This document shows, one piece after another, positions 1 to 7,780 of a stretch of DNA of 34,625 bases; the first letter of the stretch is position 1; each line of letters begins with the position of its first letter. Origin of the DNA: Halomonas sp. Its GTDB lineage: Bacteria; Pseudomonadota; Gammaproteobacteria; Pseudomonadales; Halomonadaceae. The stretch covers positions 1 to 34,625 of the forward strand of contig NZ_JAKDUR010000023.1 in the NCBI RefSeq assembly GCF_030457605.1, in the 5' to 3' direction. Below the pieces are notes generated by a model. It did not search any database. It worked only from the letters and a program-made list of their open reading frames with translations, and was not told where the DNA came from. The translations under genes were made by a program, and so were the position numbers.

Positions 1-937
1 CGAGCTGGTCTTTCAGATCACGGGGCGGGCACTTTTCGTCGATCAGCACAAACACCCCGGGGGCACTGCCGGCGATCTCTGCCAATGCCTGCCCGGCATC
101 CCAACGGTCCTTGTCGTCCTGCAACATTCCCAGCACGTCGCGCAGGGTGTCGGCCAGATGCACCCGCACGGTGGTCGGCGCGTCGGGCGTGGGCTGGCCG
201 TTGACCAGCGCCAGGTGGTGTGCGCCCTGAATGCGGTCGCGGAACACGTGCAGCGTCATGTCGCCGTGGACGGTACGTTGGGGGCGGGACTCCAGCAGGT
301 CCACCGTTTGCTCATTAACAATGCGGTAGTGGATCAGGTCGGCAATGGTACCCATCCTGATGCCGTGCTCTTCGGCAAAGGCTTCAAGCTCGGGGCGACG
401 CGCCATGCTGCCATCGTCGTTCATGACTTCACAAATCACGCCGCTCGGGTCATAGCCGGCAAGCGCCGCCAGGTCGCATGCGGCCTCGGTATGGCCGGCG
501 CGGCGGAGCACGCCGCCGGGTTCGGCCATCAACGGAAAAATATGCCCGGGCTGGACAATATCAGCCGGTTTGGCATTGCTCGCCACCGCCGCCTGCACCG
601 TGCGTGCGCGATCCGCCGCCGAAATGCCCGTAGTCACGCCTTCCGTCGCTTCAATGGAGAGCGTGAACTTGGTGCCAAAGCCCGAGTTGTTATCACGCAC
701 CATCAGCGGCAGGCTCAGCTGCTCGCAGCGCTCGCGGGTCATGGGCATGCATACCAGCCCACGGGCGAAGCGCGCCATGAAATTGATATGCTCGGCCTCG
801 ACCTTTTCGGCAGCCATGATGATATCGCCTTCGTTCTCGCGATCCTCGTCGTCCATGAGGATCACCATCTTGCCCTGGCGGATGTCTTCCACCAGTTCGG
901 CGATGGGGGCCAGCCCCCCAGCGGAGGATTGCGCCAT
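1..937 (-). CDS. ribB: RibB (DHBP synthase) with degenerate RibA-like C-terminal domain, partial
   Basis: 3,4-dihydroxy-2-butanone 4-phosphate synthase, which makes the four-carbon precursor of riboflavin from ribulose 5-phosphate in the cytosol. The start is ATG at 937 (MAQSSAGGLAP) and 312 codons are visible before the left edge cuts the gene. The N-terminal ~210 residues carry the RibB signature, including DDEDRENEGD near residue 30 and the later GHTEAACDLA segment. The following RibA-like region reads VRVHLADTLRDVLG where a working GTP cyclohydrolase II has its zinc-binding cysteines. The cysteine cluster is absent, so GTP cyclohydrolase activity is unlikely, as in the RibBX hybrids known from other proteobacteria. 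It lies 108 bases downstream of ribD in the same direction. I saw no FMN riboswitch in the gap. Confidence 0.93.
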   Translation of the reverse strand, partial: MAQSSAGGLAPIAELVEDIRQGKMVILMDDEDRENEGDIIMAAEKVEAEHINFMARFARGLVCMPMTRERCEQLSLPLMVRDNNSGFGTKFTLSIEATEGVTTGISAADRARTVQAAVASNAKPADIVQPGHIFPLMAEPGGVLRRAGHTEAACDLAALAGYDPSGVICEVMNDDGSMARRPELEAFAEEHGIRMGTIADLIHYRIVNEQTVDLLESRPQRTVHGDMTLHVFRDRIQGAHHLALVNGQPTPDAPTTVRVHLADTLRDVLGMLQDDKDRWDAGQALAEIAGSAPGVFVLIDEKCPPRDLKDQL

Positions 938-1045
938 GGAATCTCCCAGTATTTGTCGCAATGCCGGAAACGCCGCACTGCGTGCATAGCAATATGGATA
1001 GCTGACAGAAGCAGCTATTGGATAGGCTACGTGAATAGTCGCGCG

Positions 1046-2224
1046 TCAGGGTACCTTGGTATCGCCCGGTGCGCTAGTCGGTTGCGGTGAGGCAATTATC
1101 CGAAAGTCCTGCCCTACCGCACGAATATCGTGAATGTGAAGTCGGCGCTGGTCGGCCATTCGCTCAAGGCCCGGCAGGGCAAACAGCCCCCGCGCGCCAG
1201 TGCCCAGAAGCGTCGGCGCCATGAACAGCCAAAGCTCGTCGATCAACCCGGCATCCAGCATCGCGCCGGCAAGAGTGGCGCCGGTTTCCAGCAGCAGCTC
1301 GTTAACCTGCTCGGTCGCGGCGAGATACGCCAGCAACGCTGAAAGATCCACCCGCCCTTCGGCATTTGCTTCAAGCGAGACCACCTCGGCGCCCGCGGCT
1401 TTCAGTGCGGCACGTTTTTCCGCGTGGGTGCTGTTTTGCACATCGTCGGCCACGGTGACCACCAGCGTACGCCCCGGCTCACGCAGGCAGGCCGCCGCCA
1501 GCGGCAGGCGCAAATGCGTGTCCACAATCACCCGCAGGGGCTGGCGGCGAATCACGTCTTCGGCGTTATCGAGCTTCAGCTGCTCAGCACGCAGGGTCAG
1601 CCGCGAGTCGTCCATGATGACCGACTCAACGCCGCTTAAAATAGCGCTGGAACGCGCCCGCAGGCGCTGCACCTGACAACGGGCGTCAGGGCCGGTAATC
1701 CACTGGGATTCGCCCGAACCCATGGCCGTACGCCCATCCAGGCTCATGGCCATTTTCAGCCGCACAAAGGGCCGGCCTGATTCCATTCGTGCGATAAACC
1801 CCGGATTCAGCTGCCGGGCTTCGGTATGCAACAGCCCTGTCTCAACCACAATGCCGGCGTCTTCAAGTATCGCCACCCCGCGCCCGCTGACCTGCGGATT
1901 GGGATCCTGCATGGCCACCACCACCCGCGCCACGCCGGCGCGCACCAGTGCCCGCGCACAGGGGCCGGTGCGGCCGGTATGAGAACACGGTTCCAGAGTG
2001 ACGTAGGCGGTCGCGCCACGCGCACGTTCGCCGGCAACGGCCAGGGCATTGACTTCCGCGTGGGCCTCGCCGGCACGGCGATGAAAGCCTTCGCCGACGA
2101 CGGCGTCTTCGCGAGTCAAAACGCAACCCACACGCGGGTTCGGGTCAGTGGTATAAAGCCCTTGCTCCGCCAGCCGCAGCGCCCGGGCCATGTGCCGGTG
2201 ATCCGCCGATGAAAACGCAGCCAT
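1046..2224 (-). CDS. ribD: Bifunctional riboflavin deaminase/reductase RibD
   Basis: Carries out the second and third steps of riboflavin synthesis: deamination of the pyrimidine intermediate, then NADPH-dependent reduction of the ribosyl side chain. The protein has 392 residues, a little longer than the usual 360-380. The N-terminal cytidine-deaminase-like domain shows HAEVNAL (His55, Glu57) and PCSHTGRTGPC (Cys80, Cys89), the zinc site. The C-terminal half is the RibD/dihydrofolate-reductase-like domain (RPFVRLKMAMSLDGR, then LLLETGATLAGAMLDAGLIDELW). It starts 3 bases after the nrdR stop, so the two are probably co-transcribed and translationally coupled. No riboflavin synthase gene (ribE) sits between ribD and ribB, where many gammaproteobacteria carry it. 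Confidence 0.95.
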   Translation of the reverse strand: MAAFSSADHRHMARALRLAEQGLYTTDPNPRVGCVLTREDAVVGEGFHRRAGEAHAEVNALAVAGERARGATAYVTLEPCSHTGRTGPCARALVRAGVARVVVAMQDPNPQVSGRGVAILEDAGIVVETGLLHTEARQLNPGFIARMESGRPFVRLKMAMSLDGRTAMGSGESQWITGPDARCQVQRLRARSSAILSGVESVIMDDSRLTLRAEQLKLDNAEDVIRRQPLRVIVDTHLRLPLAAACLREPGRTLVVTVADDVQNSTHAEKRAALKAAGAEVVSLEANAEGRVDLSALLAYLAATEQVNELLLETGATLAGAMLDAGLIDELWLFMAPTLLGTGARGLFALPGLERMADQRRLHIHDIRAVGQDFRIIASPQPTSAPGDTKVP

Positions 2225-2227
2225 GGG

Positions 2228-2722
2228 CTAGCGCTCCTCGCCGGATGTCGTGGATGCCGTGTCCGGATCCGCGGTTTGTGACAGACGGTCGATTTCGGCA
2301 CGAAACTCGTTTAAATCCTGAAACTTGCGGTAGACCGACGCAAAGCGAATGTAGGCCACCTGGTCCAGCGTATTCAGCGCCTGCATGACCAGCTCACCAA
2401 TATCGCGTGCGTTGATCTCACGGTCACCGCGGGAGCGCAGGGTCTGGCGAATGCGCTCTACCGCGGCCTCGATGGCTTCAGCACTGACCGGACGCTTTTC
2501 CAGTGCCCGCAGCATGCCCGCGCGCAGCTTGTGCTCATCAAAACTCGCCCGGGAACCGTCGGACTTCACCACCCGCGGCATCACCAGCTCGGCGGTTTCA
2601 TAGGTCGTAAAGCGCTCATGGCAGCGGGCGCACTGGCGCCGACGGCGTACCTGGTCGCCATCAGCTACCAAACGCGAATCGGTCACGCGGGTATCGTTGT
2701 CACCGCAAAAAGGGCAATGCAT
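2228..2722 (-). CDS. nrdR: Transcriptional repressor NrdR
   Basis: ATP/dATP-responsive repressor of ribonucleotide reductase operons. The 164-residue protein begins [17 protein letters not shown] and has the four zinc-ribbon cysteines at 3, 6, 31 and 34 (CPFC and CARC), followed by an ATP-cone domain ([20 protein letters not shown] onwards). Length and domain order match the family. It is the first gene of the leftward nrdR-ribD-ribB group. The 190 bases upstream, shared with the divergent disulfide isomerase gene, must hold both promoters; I could not identify an NrdR box there. Confidence 0.96.
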   Translation of the reverse strand: MHCPFCGDNDTRVTDSRLVADGDQVRRRRQCARCHERFTTYETAELVMPRVVKSDGSRASFDEHKLRAGMLRALEKRPVSAEAIEAAVERIRQTLRSRGDREINARDIGELVMQALNTLDQVAYIRFASVYRKFQDLNEFRAEIDRLSQTADPDTASTTSGEER

Positions 2723-2912
2723 GGGGTTAGCCTGTTTCAGGAAGTCGTATTACCTGTTGAATAACGCCTGTGTTAGCCGGTCATTGTAACGTTTTGGCAC
2801 ACAATCTGCAGTGTTTATCGCATTTTGCCGGCCGTTGGCATAATTCGGGGCTAATCCTGACCTGTCAGAATAGCGACGATTTTCCCCTCTCCACCGTTGT
2901 AAAGGGACCACC

Positions 2913-3716
2913 ATGATTTCACGGCTTATACGTACCCGCACTCGCAGCGCACTGGCCGCAAGCCTTATCAGTGGGCTAGGCATCAGCGGCGCCAGTTTTA
3001 CGACACTCGCCGACGACACGCTGCCCGCGCCAGTGCAGGCGCTGACCGATCAGGGTATTGAAATCCACCAGCGCTTCGAAGCTCCCGGCGGCCTGACCGG
3101 GTTTGGCGCCAGCGCCCAGGGGCAGGAAATGGCTGTTTATCTCACCCCTGACGGCAAACACGTCGTGGTTGGCACGCTGATGGATGGAAATGGCAACAAC
3201 CTTACCGAGCCCCAGCTCGACAAGCACGTTCGTGCGCCGCTGGAAGCCAAAACCTGGGCACTACTGGAAGATAGCCACTGGATCCAGGATGGCGACAAAA
3301 ACGCCCCACGCATCATCTATACCTTCACCGACCCCAACTGCCCCTACTGCCAGCAGCTGTGGGAAGCCGCACGGCCCTGGGTAGACGCCGGCCGGGTTCA
3401 ACTGCGCCACATCATGGTGGGCATTCTTGCCGCTGACAGCCCCGCCAAGGCGGCCACCATGCTCGCCGCCGATAACCCGGCCGCCACGCTCAACGCCCAG
3501 AAACAGGGCAAGACAATCACCCCCAGCGCCCAGCCGCGCAAGTATGAAGAGCAGGTGTACGCCAACAACCAGCTGTTCGAAAGTCTCGGGCTTTACGCCA
3601 CCCCCACCAGCGCCTACCAGCGCAACACCGACGACGGCAGCGTACGCATCGAGCGGGTACAAGGCATGCCCAACAAGGCCGACCTGATCAAGATGATGGG
3701 CAGCGAAATGCCGTAG
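2913..3716 (+). CDS. dsbG: Periplasmic thiol:disulfide interchange protein, DsbG/DsbC family
   Basis: Periplasmic disulfide isomerase or reductase that repairs misoxidised or sulfenylated cysteines. The 267-residue precursor has a signal-peptide-like N-terminus (RTRTRS then a hydrophobic stretch, probable cleavage before ADDTL near residue 33). The thioredoxin-like domain shows TDPNCPYC with Cys143 and Cys146, and a Thr230-Pro231 pair (YATPTSAYQ) at the expected cis-proline position. The CPYC active site and overall length favour DsbG over DsbC (usually CGYC). The start is ATG at 2913, preceded by AAAGGGA. It is a single gene that reads into the REP array downstream, whose hairpins may act as its 3' end. 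Confidence 0.88.
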   Translation: MISRLIRTRTRSALAASLISGLGISGASFTTLADDTLPAPVQALTDQGIEIHQRFEAPGGLTGFGASAQGQEMAVYLTPDGKHVVVGTLMDGNGNNLTEPQLDKHVRAPLEAKTWALLEDSHWIQDGDKNAPRIIYTFTDPNCPYCQQLWEAARPWVDAGRVQLRHIMVGILAADSPAKAATMLAADNPAATLNAQKQGKTITPSAQPRKYEEQVYANNQLFESLGLYATPTSAYQRNTDDGSVRIERVQGMPNKADLIKMMGSEMP

Positions 3717-3749
3717 AGGCCTGCCGAAGTTCGGTGGGGATGCAGTCGC

Positions 3750-3865
3750 GCAGTGAAACCGCCCTCCTACAACAAACCGGCATAACGCATGATTTTCGTA
3801 GGAGGCTGGCTATGCCGGGCGATGCAGGCCAACGGCCTGCCAACGTTCGATGGAAATGCAGTCGT
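3750..3865 (+). repeat. REP-type repeat unit, copy 1 (interleaved palindromes)
   Basis: Unit starting GCAGTGAAAC. It contains CCTCCTAC (3763-3770), CCGGCATA (3777-3784), GTAGGAGG (3798-3805) and TATGCCGG (3811-3818), so two inverted repeats are interleaved in the order a-b-a'-b'. A separate hairpin, GCAGGCC-AAC-GGCCTGC (3824-3840), follows. The tail of a preceding unit lies at 3719-3749 and the next unit begins at 3866, giving a period of 116 bases. Confidence 0.9.
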
Positions 3866-3900
3866 GCAGTGAAACTGCCCTCCTACAACCACACGGCATC
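3866..3900 (+). repeat. Partial REP-type unit overlapping the RAYT stop codon
   Basis: Begins GCAGTGAAACTGCCCTCCTAC like the full units, then diverges after 3890. The minus-strand stop codon of the adjacent transposase (TAG, 3883-3885) lies inside the CCTCCTAC arm at 3879-3886, so the repeat supplies the end of the gene. Confidence 0.8.
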
Positions 3901-4317
3901 CCAATATGGATATTGGCCTATATTATCAACCAAACCTGCTCGGAGTGGATTAGCCACAATATAACGTGCCACCTTGCGAATATCCTCTTCGGCACGGAGG
4001 ACATGGTCATGAAAGCCGTCGTTCCAAATTGACTGTCCCACGGCGATAGATACCTTCGCTTTATAAAGTCTGACCGCCTGGGACAGGTTACCGTCAAGCC
4101 TCAACAACCAATGCACATGATCAGGCATAACAACAAAAGATTGAGTGACGCCATGCCGACAAACGGCCTCTTCTCTAAATGCACGGCACGCTGCTCTGGC
4201 ATAGCGGTAATCCAGAAATATAGCCGATCGATGCCTTGTCACCATGGTGATATGATAATAATGCCCAGCCAGTGAATGACGTCCTTTGCGTAGCGAGACT
4301 TGGCCCGGCGCTGCCAT
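3883..4317 (-). CDS. REP-associated tyrosine transposase (RAYT), Y1/HUH family
   Basis: Single-strand DNA transposase-like protein of the IS200/IS605-related Y1 family that acts on REP elements. From ATG at 4317 it has 144 residues. The HUH motif is PDHVHW (His67, His69), and the likely catalytic tyrosine is Tyr119 in YIVANPLRAGLV. GHYYHITMVT near the N-terminus and GFHDHVLR before the tyrosine are typical of the family. The frame stays open upstream to an ATG at 4389, but 4317 is preceded by GAGG at a good distance and starts where family homology begins. It is flanked on both sides by REP units, as expected for a RAYT, and is a single-copy gene here rather than an insertion sequence with terminal repeats. 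Confidence 0.9.
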   Translation of the reverse strand: MAAPGQVSLRKGRHSLAGHYYHITMVTRHRSAIFLDYRYARAACRAFREEAVCRHGVTQSFVVMPDHVHWLLRLDGNLSQAVRLYKAKVSIAVGQSIWNDGFHDHVLRAEEDIRKVARYIVANPLRAGLVDNIGQYPYWDAVWL

Positions 4318-4399
4318 AACACACCTCGTTCCTTGAGTATTGTCTGTCACTGTAGTTCGTAGTGCGCCATCCTGCTGACCAGCGATCAAAGTCCGGTGC

Positions 4400-4514
4400 G
4401 CAGTGAAACTGCCCTCCTACCACAAACCGGCATAACGCATGATTTTCGTAGGAGGCCGGCTGTGCCGGGCGATGCAGGCCAACGGCCTGCCGGAGTTCGG
4501 TGGGGATGCGGTCG
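4400..4514 (+). repeat. REP-type repeat unit, copy 2
   Basis: Same layout as copy 1: CCTCCTAC 4413-4420, CCGGCATA 4427-4434, GTAGGAGG 4448-4455, TGTGCCGG 4461-4468, then GCAGGCC-AAC-GGCCTGC 4474-4490. The single A-to-G change in the last arm of the second palindrome would still pair as G-U in RNA. Confidence 0.9.
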
Positions 4515-4617
4515 CCTCCTACAACAAACCGGCATAACGCATGGTTTTCGTAGGAGGCTGGCTATGCCGGGCGATGCAGGCCAACGGCCTGCCGAAGTTC
4601 GGTAGGGATGCGGTCGC
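4515..4617 (+). repeat. REP-type repeat unit, copy 3, with following partial unit
   Basis: Directly abuts copy 2 and lacks its 13-base GCAGTGAAACTGC lead. Arms: CCTCCTAC 4515-4522, CCGGCATA 4529-4536, GTAGGAGG 4550-4557, TATGCCGG 4563-4570, hairpin 4576-4592. A degenerate partial unit (GCAGTGAAACTGCTTTCCTAC) follows at 4618-4638. Confidence 0.9.
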
Positions 4618-4670
4618 GCAGTGAAACTGCTTTCCTACCACTACATGGATACCGAGTCTCGCGCGGCCAC

Positions 4671-4701
4671 AAAAATCCCCGCGGCCTTGCGGCAGCGGGG
4701 G
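4671..4701 (-). terminator. Rho-independent terminator downstream of tsdBA
   Basis: Read on the minus strand, CCCCGC-TGCC-GCAA-GGC-CGCGGGG forms a GC-rich hairpin followed by ATTTTTG. It lies 29 bases past the tsdA stop and ends the leftward transcript before it enters the REP array. Confidence 0.75.
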
Positions 4702-4729
4702 TTAGTAACGCGAGCAGATAGAAGGTGAT

Positions 4730-5710
4730 TTAGCTGTCGTTGGGGCCGGGGTTTTCACCGTAGTCAGCGTGATCGCCCAGACGCTTGCCGTCAACTTCCT
4801 GACCGTATACGCCGTTATGCTGGTGGAACAGCTCCTGAGCCTTGTCGACCGACTCGACGTTGCGCAGGCGCGGGTCCTGTGGGCGTTCGTGGCTGTTGAC
4901 AAATGCCGCGACGTCCCATGCTTCCTGGTCGCTCAGCGAGTACGGTTTGCTCAGCGGCATGTTGGCCTTGATGAAGTTGGCCGCCGTGTTGATGCGGTGC
5001 ATGCCTGCGCCCCAGTTATAGGCGCCATCGCCCCACAGCGGCGGGAATACGGTGCGATCACCCACGAATTGGCCAGCACCGTTGTCGCCATGGCACACGG
5101 CGCACTCGTTGGCGTATACCTCGGCACCGCGCTCGCGGTCAGGCTCCTGGGCCGCTTCTTCCAGGCTCGGGTAGCTACGTCCCGGCAACGAGGTATTATT
5201 GGGTGCCTTGGTCGCCATCCAGTGCATGTAGGTCTGAATCGCCACCAGCGGTTCGCTGCCTTTCTCGGGCGGCTTGCCGTTCATCGAGTAGGTAAAACAG
5301 CCCTGAATACGATCGGACAGGGTGTTGACCTTGTCGTTTTTACCGCGATAGGCCGGATACACGCCGTAAGCCGCCCACATGGGCGCAGAGTGTGCCAGGC
5401 GGCCGGCATCAAGGTGGCAGTTGGAACAGTTCTGCTCGTTGAATACATTCTCGCCGCGCAGGGCCTGCGTATTGACGAACAGGTCACGCCCCAAACGCAC
5501 CATCTCGTCGTACTGCTTGTCGCCAAGCGCGGACTCTTCCGGCGGCGTGAAGGTGACCTCGCCATCGGGCGGCTCGGGCAGCTGAACCTGATAGTCACGC
5601 TCGACGCCATCGTCCTGAGCCATGGCCGCAAGTGAGAAAGTCAGTGCCGAAACGCCCAACGCAGAGATGAGGGTACCGGCCTTTGGCAGGTGGGATGTAT
5701 GCAGGCTCAT
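4730..5710 (-). CDS. tsdA: Thiosulfate dehydrogenase TsdA, dihaem c-type cytochrome
   Basis: Periplasmic enzyme that oxidises two thiosulfate to tetrathionate (or the reverse). The 326-residue precursor has a signal peptide ending near AMA (residue 31). The two haem c motifs are CSNCH (Cys95, Cys98) and CAVCH (Cys203, Cys206). Cys138 in DRIQGCFTYSMNGKP lies 43 residues after the first haem cysteine, the same offset as the unusual Cys axial ligand of haem 1 in characterised TsdA, which separates TsdA from ordinary dihaem cytochromes. NCHLDAGR and the GK..KVNTLSDRI stretch are also typical. The ATG at 5710 overlaps the tsdB stop by 4 bases (ATGA), so the two are coupled. Confidence 0.9.
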   Translation of the reverse strand: MSLHTSHLPKAGTLISALGVSALTFSLAAMAQDDGVERDYQVQLPEPPDGEVTFTPPEESALGDKQYDEMVRLGRDLFVNTQALRGENVFNEQNCSNCHLDAGRLAHSAPMWAAYGVYPAYRGKNDKVNTLSDRIQGCFTYSMNGKPPEKGSEPLVAIQTYMHWMATKAPNNTSLPGRSYPSLEEAAQEPDRERGAEVYANECAVCHGDNGAGQFVGDRTVFPPLWGDGAYNWGAGMHRINTAANFIKANMPLSKPYSLSDQEAWDVAAFVNSHERPQDPRLRNVESVDKAQELFHQHNGVYGQEVDGKRLGDHADYGENPGPNDS

Positions 5711-6396
5711 TGACCGTCCTCCTCTTGCTGGGTACCACGCGCTTCAAGGCGCTCGGGCAGCGTCGCGTAATATTCAGCGATCATGTCGATCTGATCTTCA
5801 TCCAGGCGGTTGGCAACCCCCGCCATCAGCTCGTTGGGATCGTTGTGGCGCTTGCCGTTGCGCCAGTTCTCGAGTTGCGCTTTCAGATAGGCCTCATGCT
5901 GGCCGGCCAACGGCGGAAAGCTTGCGCCCACCCCCTGCCCATTGGGGCCGTGGCACTGGCTACAGGCGGGAATGAACTTGTCGTTTTCCCAGTCGCCACG
6001 GTCGGCCAGCCATTCGGCCGCATCATCCGGGTCAGCCGCATGATAGGCCGTCGGCAGCTCGGGCCAGTCTTCAAGCCCGGCGTAATAGGCCGACACGTCG
6101 GCAATTTTCTGCTCGTCCAGCATACTGGCAAACGCCGTCATGCTGGCGTTTTTGCGCTCACCGCTCTTGAAGTCGTGCAACTGCCTGGCAATGTATGCCT
6201 CGGGCAGCCCCGCCAGGCGCGGCCAGGACTCCGCTTTCGGATTGTTCTTGCCCATGCCGTCAGCCTGATGGCAAGCCACACAGGTGGCAGATACCTGCTT
6301 GCCCTGCTCGGGGTCGCCCTCAAGCGCTGCGGCGGTGCCGGCGTAAACCCCGGCACTCATGAGCAGGCCAAGCCCGCTGAGCATTTTTTTATTCAT
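5707..6396 (-). CDS. tsdB: Dihaem cytochrome c TsdB (cytochrome c4 type)
   Basis: Periplasmic dihaem c-type cytochrome that probably accepts electrons from TsdA and passes them to the respiratory chain. From ATG at 6396 it has 229 residues, with a signal peptide (MNKKMLSGLGLLMSAGVYAG..., cleavage near residue 25) and two c4-like halves with CVACH (39-43) and CSQCH (145-149). A GTG directly upstream at 6399 could also serve, but GGGAGA sits at better spacing for 6396. The fused-duplicate c4 architecture, tandem to tsdA, matches the tsdBA arrangement known from Pseudomonas stutzeri. Without tsdA next to it, cytochrome c4 would be the safe call. Confidence 0.83.
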   Translation of the reverse strand: MNKKMLSGLGLLMSAGVYAGTAAALEGDPEQGKQVSATCVACHQADGMGKNNPKAESWPRLAGLPEAYIARQLHDFKSGERKNASMTAFASMLDEQKIADVSAYYAGLEDWPELPTAYHAADPDDAAEWLADRGDWENDKFIPACSQCHGPNGQGVGASFPPLAGQHEAYLKAQLENWRNGKRHNDPNELMAGVANRLDEDQIDMIAEYYATLPERLEARGTQQEEDGQ

Positions 6397-6460
6397 CACG
6401 GTCTCCCTTGCGTTATCGTCTCCCCGCGACCGTCACGCTGCCCGGGGATGAGTGTGCCGT

Positions 6461-7780
6461 TTATCCTTGGTCAGGGATTACGGCCGGCACAATAAATTCT
6501 ACGTTAAGCCCTTCGCCCGCCGGGCTTTGAAACACCAGGCGCCCGCCAAAACGCTCGGCAATAGCGGCCACAATGGCCAGCCCCAGCCCGCTGCCTTCGG
6601 CGTTGCCGGCACGCCAGAAGCGGCGCGTCAGCTGCCCGAGGCCGTGGGGCGAAAGCCCTTCGCCGGCATCGCGCACGCAAAACGCCAGCTCGTTTGACGG
6701 CGCCAGCCAATGCACCTCAAGCCATACCGGCGTATCCGGCGGGCCGTGGCGCAGGGCGTTATCCAGCACGTTGCGCAGCGCCGTGACCGCCAGTTCGTGG
6801 GGCAGCAGCAGTCGCGCATCAGGCCATTGCAACGGCAGGCTGATCCGCTCGGGATGCCCGGTATCTTCCACCGCACAAGCGGCAATGGCAGCAACGTCGC
6901 TGGTTTCACCGGCGTCCGGATGACGGCCTTCCACCCGCGCCAGCAGCAACAGCTGATCCAGCGTGCGGTTCAGCCGCACAATGCCCTGTTCTGCATAGTG
7001 TAGGGCATCAACAGCAGCCTGACCCTGTACCCGTTTGGCTACCTGCACGTGGGTCTTGATCGCGGTCAACGGCGTGCGCAGTTCGTGGGCGGCATCGTTG
7101 GTAAAGCGCTGTTCACGGGCAAAGGCTTGCTCCACACGCGAAAGCAGGCCGTTGAGGGTGTCGACCAGCGGGCGGATTTCCGCCGGCAGCCCGTGCGCCT
7201 CTACCGGCGAGAGTGTTTCCGGGTCGCGGTGAGCAAGCGACTCGCGCAGGCGGGCAAGCGGCGCCAGCCCGCGCCATACCGAAAGCCACAGTGCCACCAG
7301 ACTGCCCAGCAGCGCGACGATAAACGGCACTACCGCCACGCGTAGCACGCCGTTCATCAGCGCGTCGCGTTCGTCGAGGCGGTCGGCAGTGGTAATGGTC
7401 AGCCCGCCGCGTTCATAGGTGAACACGCGCCAGGTAATGCCGTCTTCCCGGCGATAGGCGTGGCCCGGTTTGCCCGGCGCCAGCACGTTTTGCATATCGC
7501 TGTGGGTATGCGCCATGACTTCGCCGCGCGGCGAGTGCACCTGGCAGGCCAGCCCTTCAATGGAGGGAATGGAAAGCGAGCGGCGGTCAGCGTCTTCCCA
7601 CACCTCCGACGGCAGCTGCAGCATCAGCCCGGCGACCATCCTTGCAGACTGCGCGAGGCGCTGGTCGAGGGTTTCCACCAGCTTGTCTTCCAGATCACGC
7701 ATCAGCCAGGCGGCGGCGCTGGCCCATAGCAGCGCAAGCGTCAGCCCCAGAGTCAGCAACAGGCGTGCGCGCAGGCTCAC
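6461..7780 (-). CDS. Two-component sensor histidine kinase, QseC/PmrB-like
   Basis: Inner-membrane kinase of 439 residues. A first membrane segment lies at about 7-26, a periplasmic domain of roughly 120 residues follows, a second segment lies at about 145-168, then a HAMP-like linker. The phosphoacceptor box is NDAAHELRTPLTAIKTH (His232), and the C-terminal ATPase domain shows the N box (VLDNALRHG), DAGEGL and GSGLGLAIV. It overlaps its response regulator by 4 bases. Only 64 bases separate its stop from tsdB, so it may belong to the tsdBA transcript. The signal sensed cannot be read from the sequence; position between sulfur genes suggests a sulfur compound or redox cue, which is inference. 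Confidence 0.92.
   Translation of the reverse strand: MSLRARLLLTLGLTLALLWASAAAWLMRDLEDKLVETLDQRLAQSARMVAGLMLQLPSEVWEDADRRSLSIPSIEGLACQVHSPRGEVMAHTHSDMQNVLAPGKPGHAYRREDGITWRVFTYERGGLTITTADRLDERDALMNGVLRVAVVPFIVALLGSLVALWLSVWRGLAPLARLRESLAHRDPETLSPVEAHGLPAEIRPLVDTLNGLLSRVEQAFAREQRFTNDAAHELRTPLTAIKTHVQVAKRVQGQAAVDALHYAEQGIVRLNRTLDQLLLLARVEGRHPDAGETSDVAAIAACAVEDTGHPERISLPLQWPDARLLLPHELAVTALRNVLDNALRHGPPDTPVWLEVHWLAPSNELAFCVRDAGEGLSPHGLGQLTRRFWRAGNAEGSGLGLAIVAAIAERFGGRLVFQSPAGEGLNVEFIVPAVIPDQG

Noticed and set aside
938-1045. FMN riboswitch before ribB
   Set aside because: The gap is only 108 bases and I could not find the conserved FMN-aptamer segments.
3883-4638. Insertion sequence of the IS200/IS605 type
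   Set aside because: The repeats lie in several copies on both sides and extend beyond the gene, and there is no TnpB; a REP/RAYT system fits better.
3719-4640. CRISPR array
   Set aside because: The repeats are about 100-116 bases, directly adjacent, internally palindromic and flank a RAYT; there are no short repeats with unique spacers and no cas genes.
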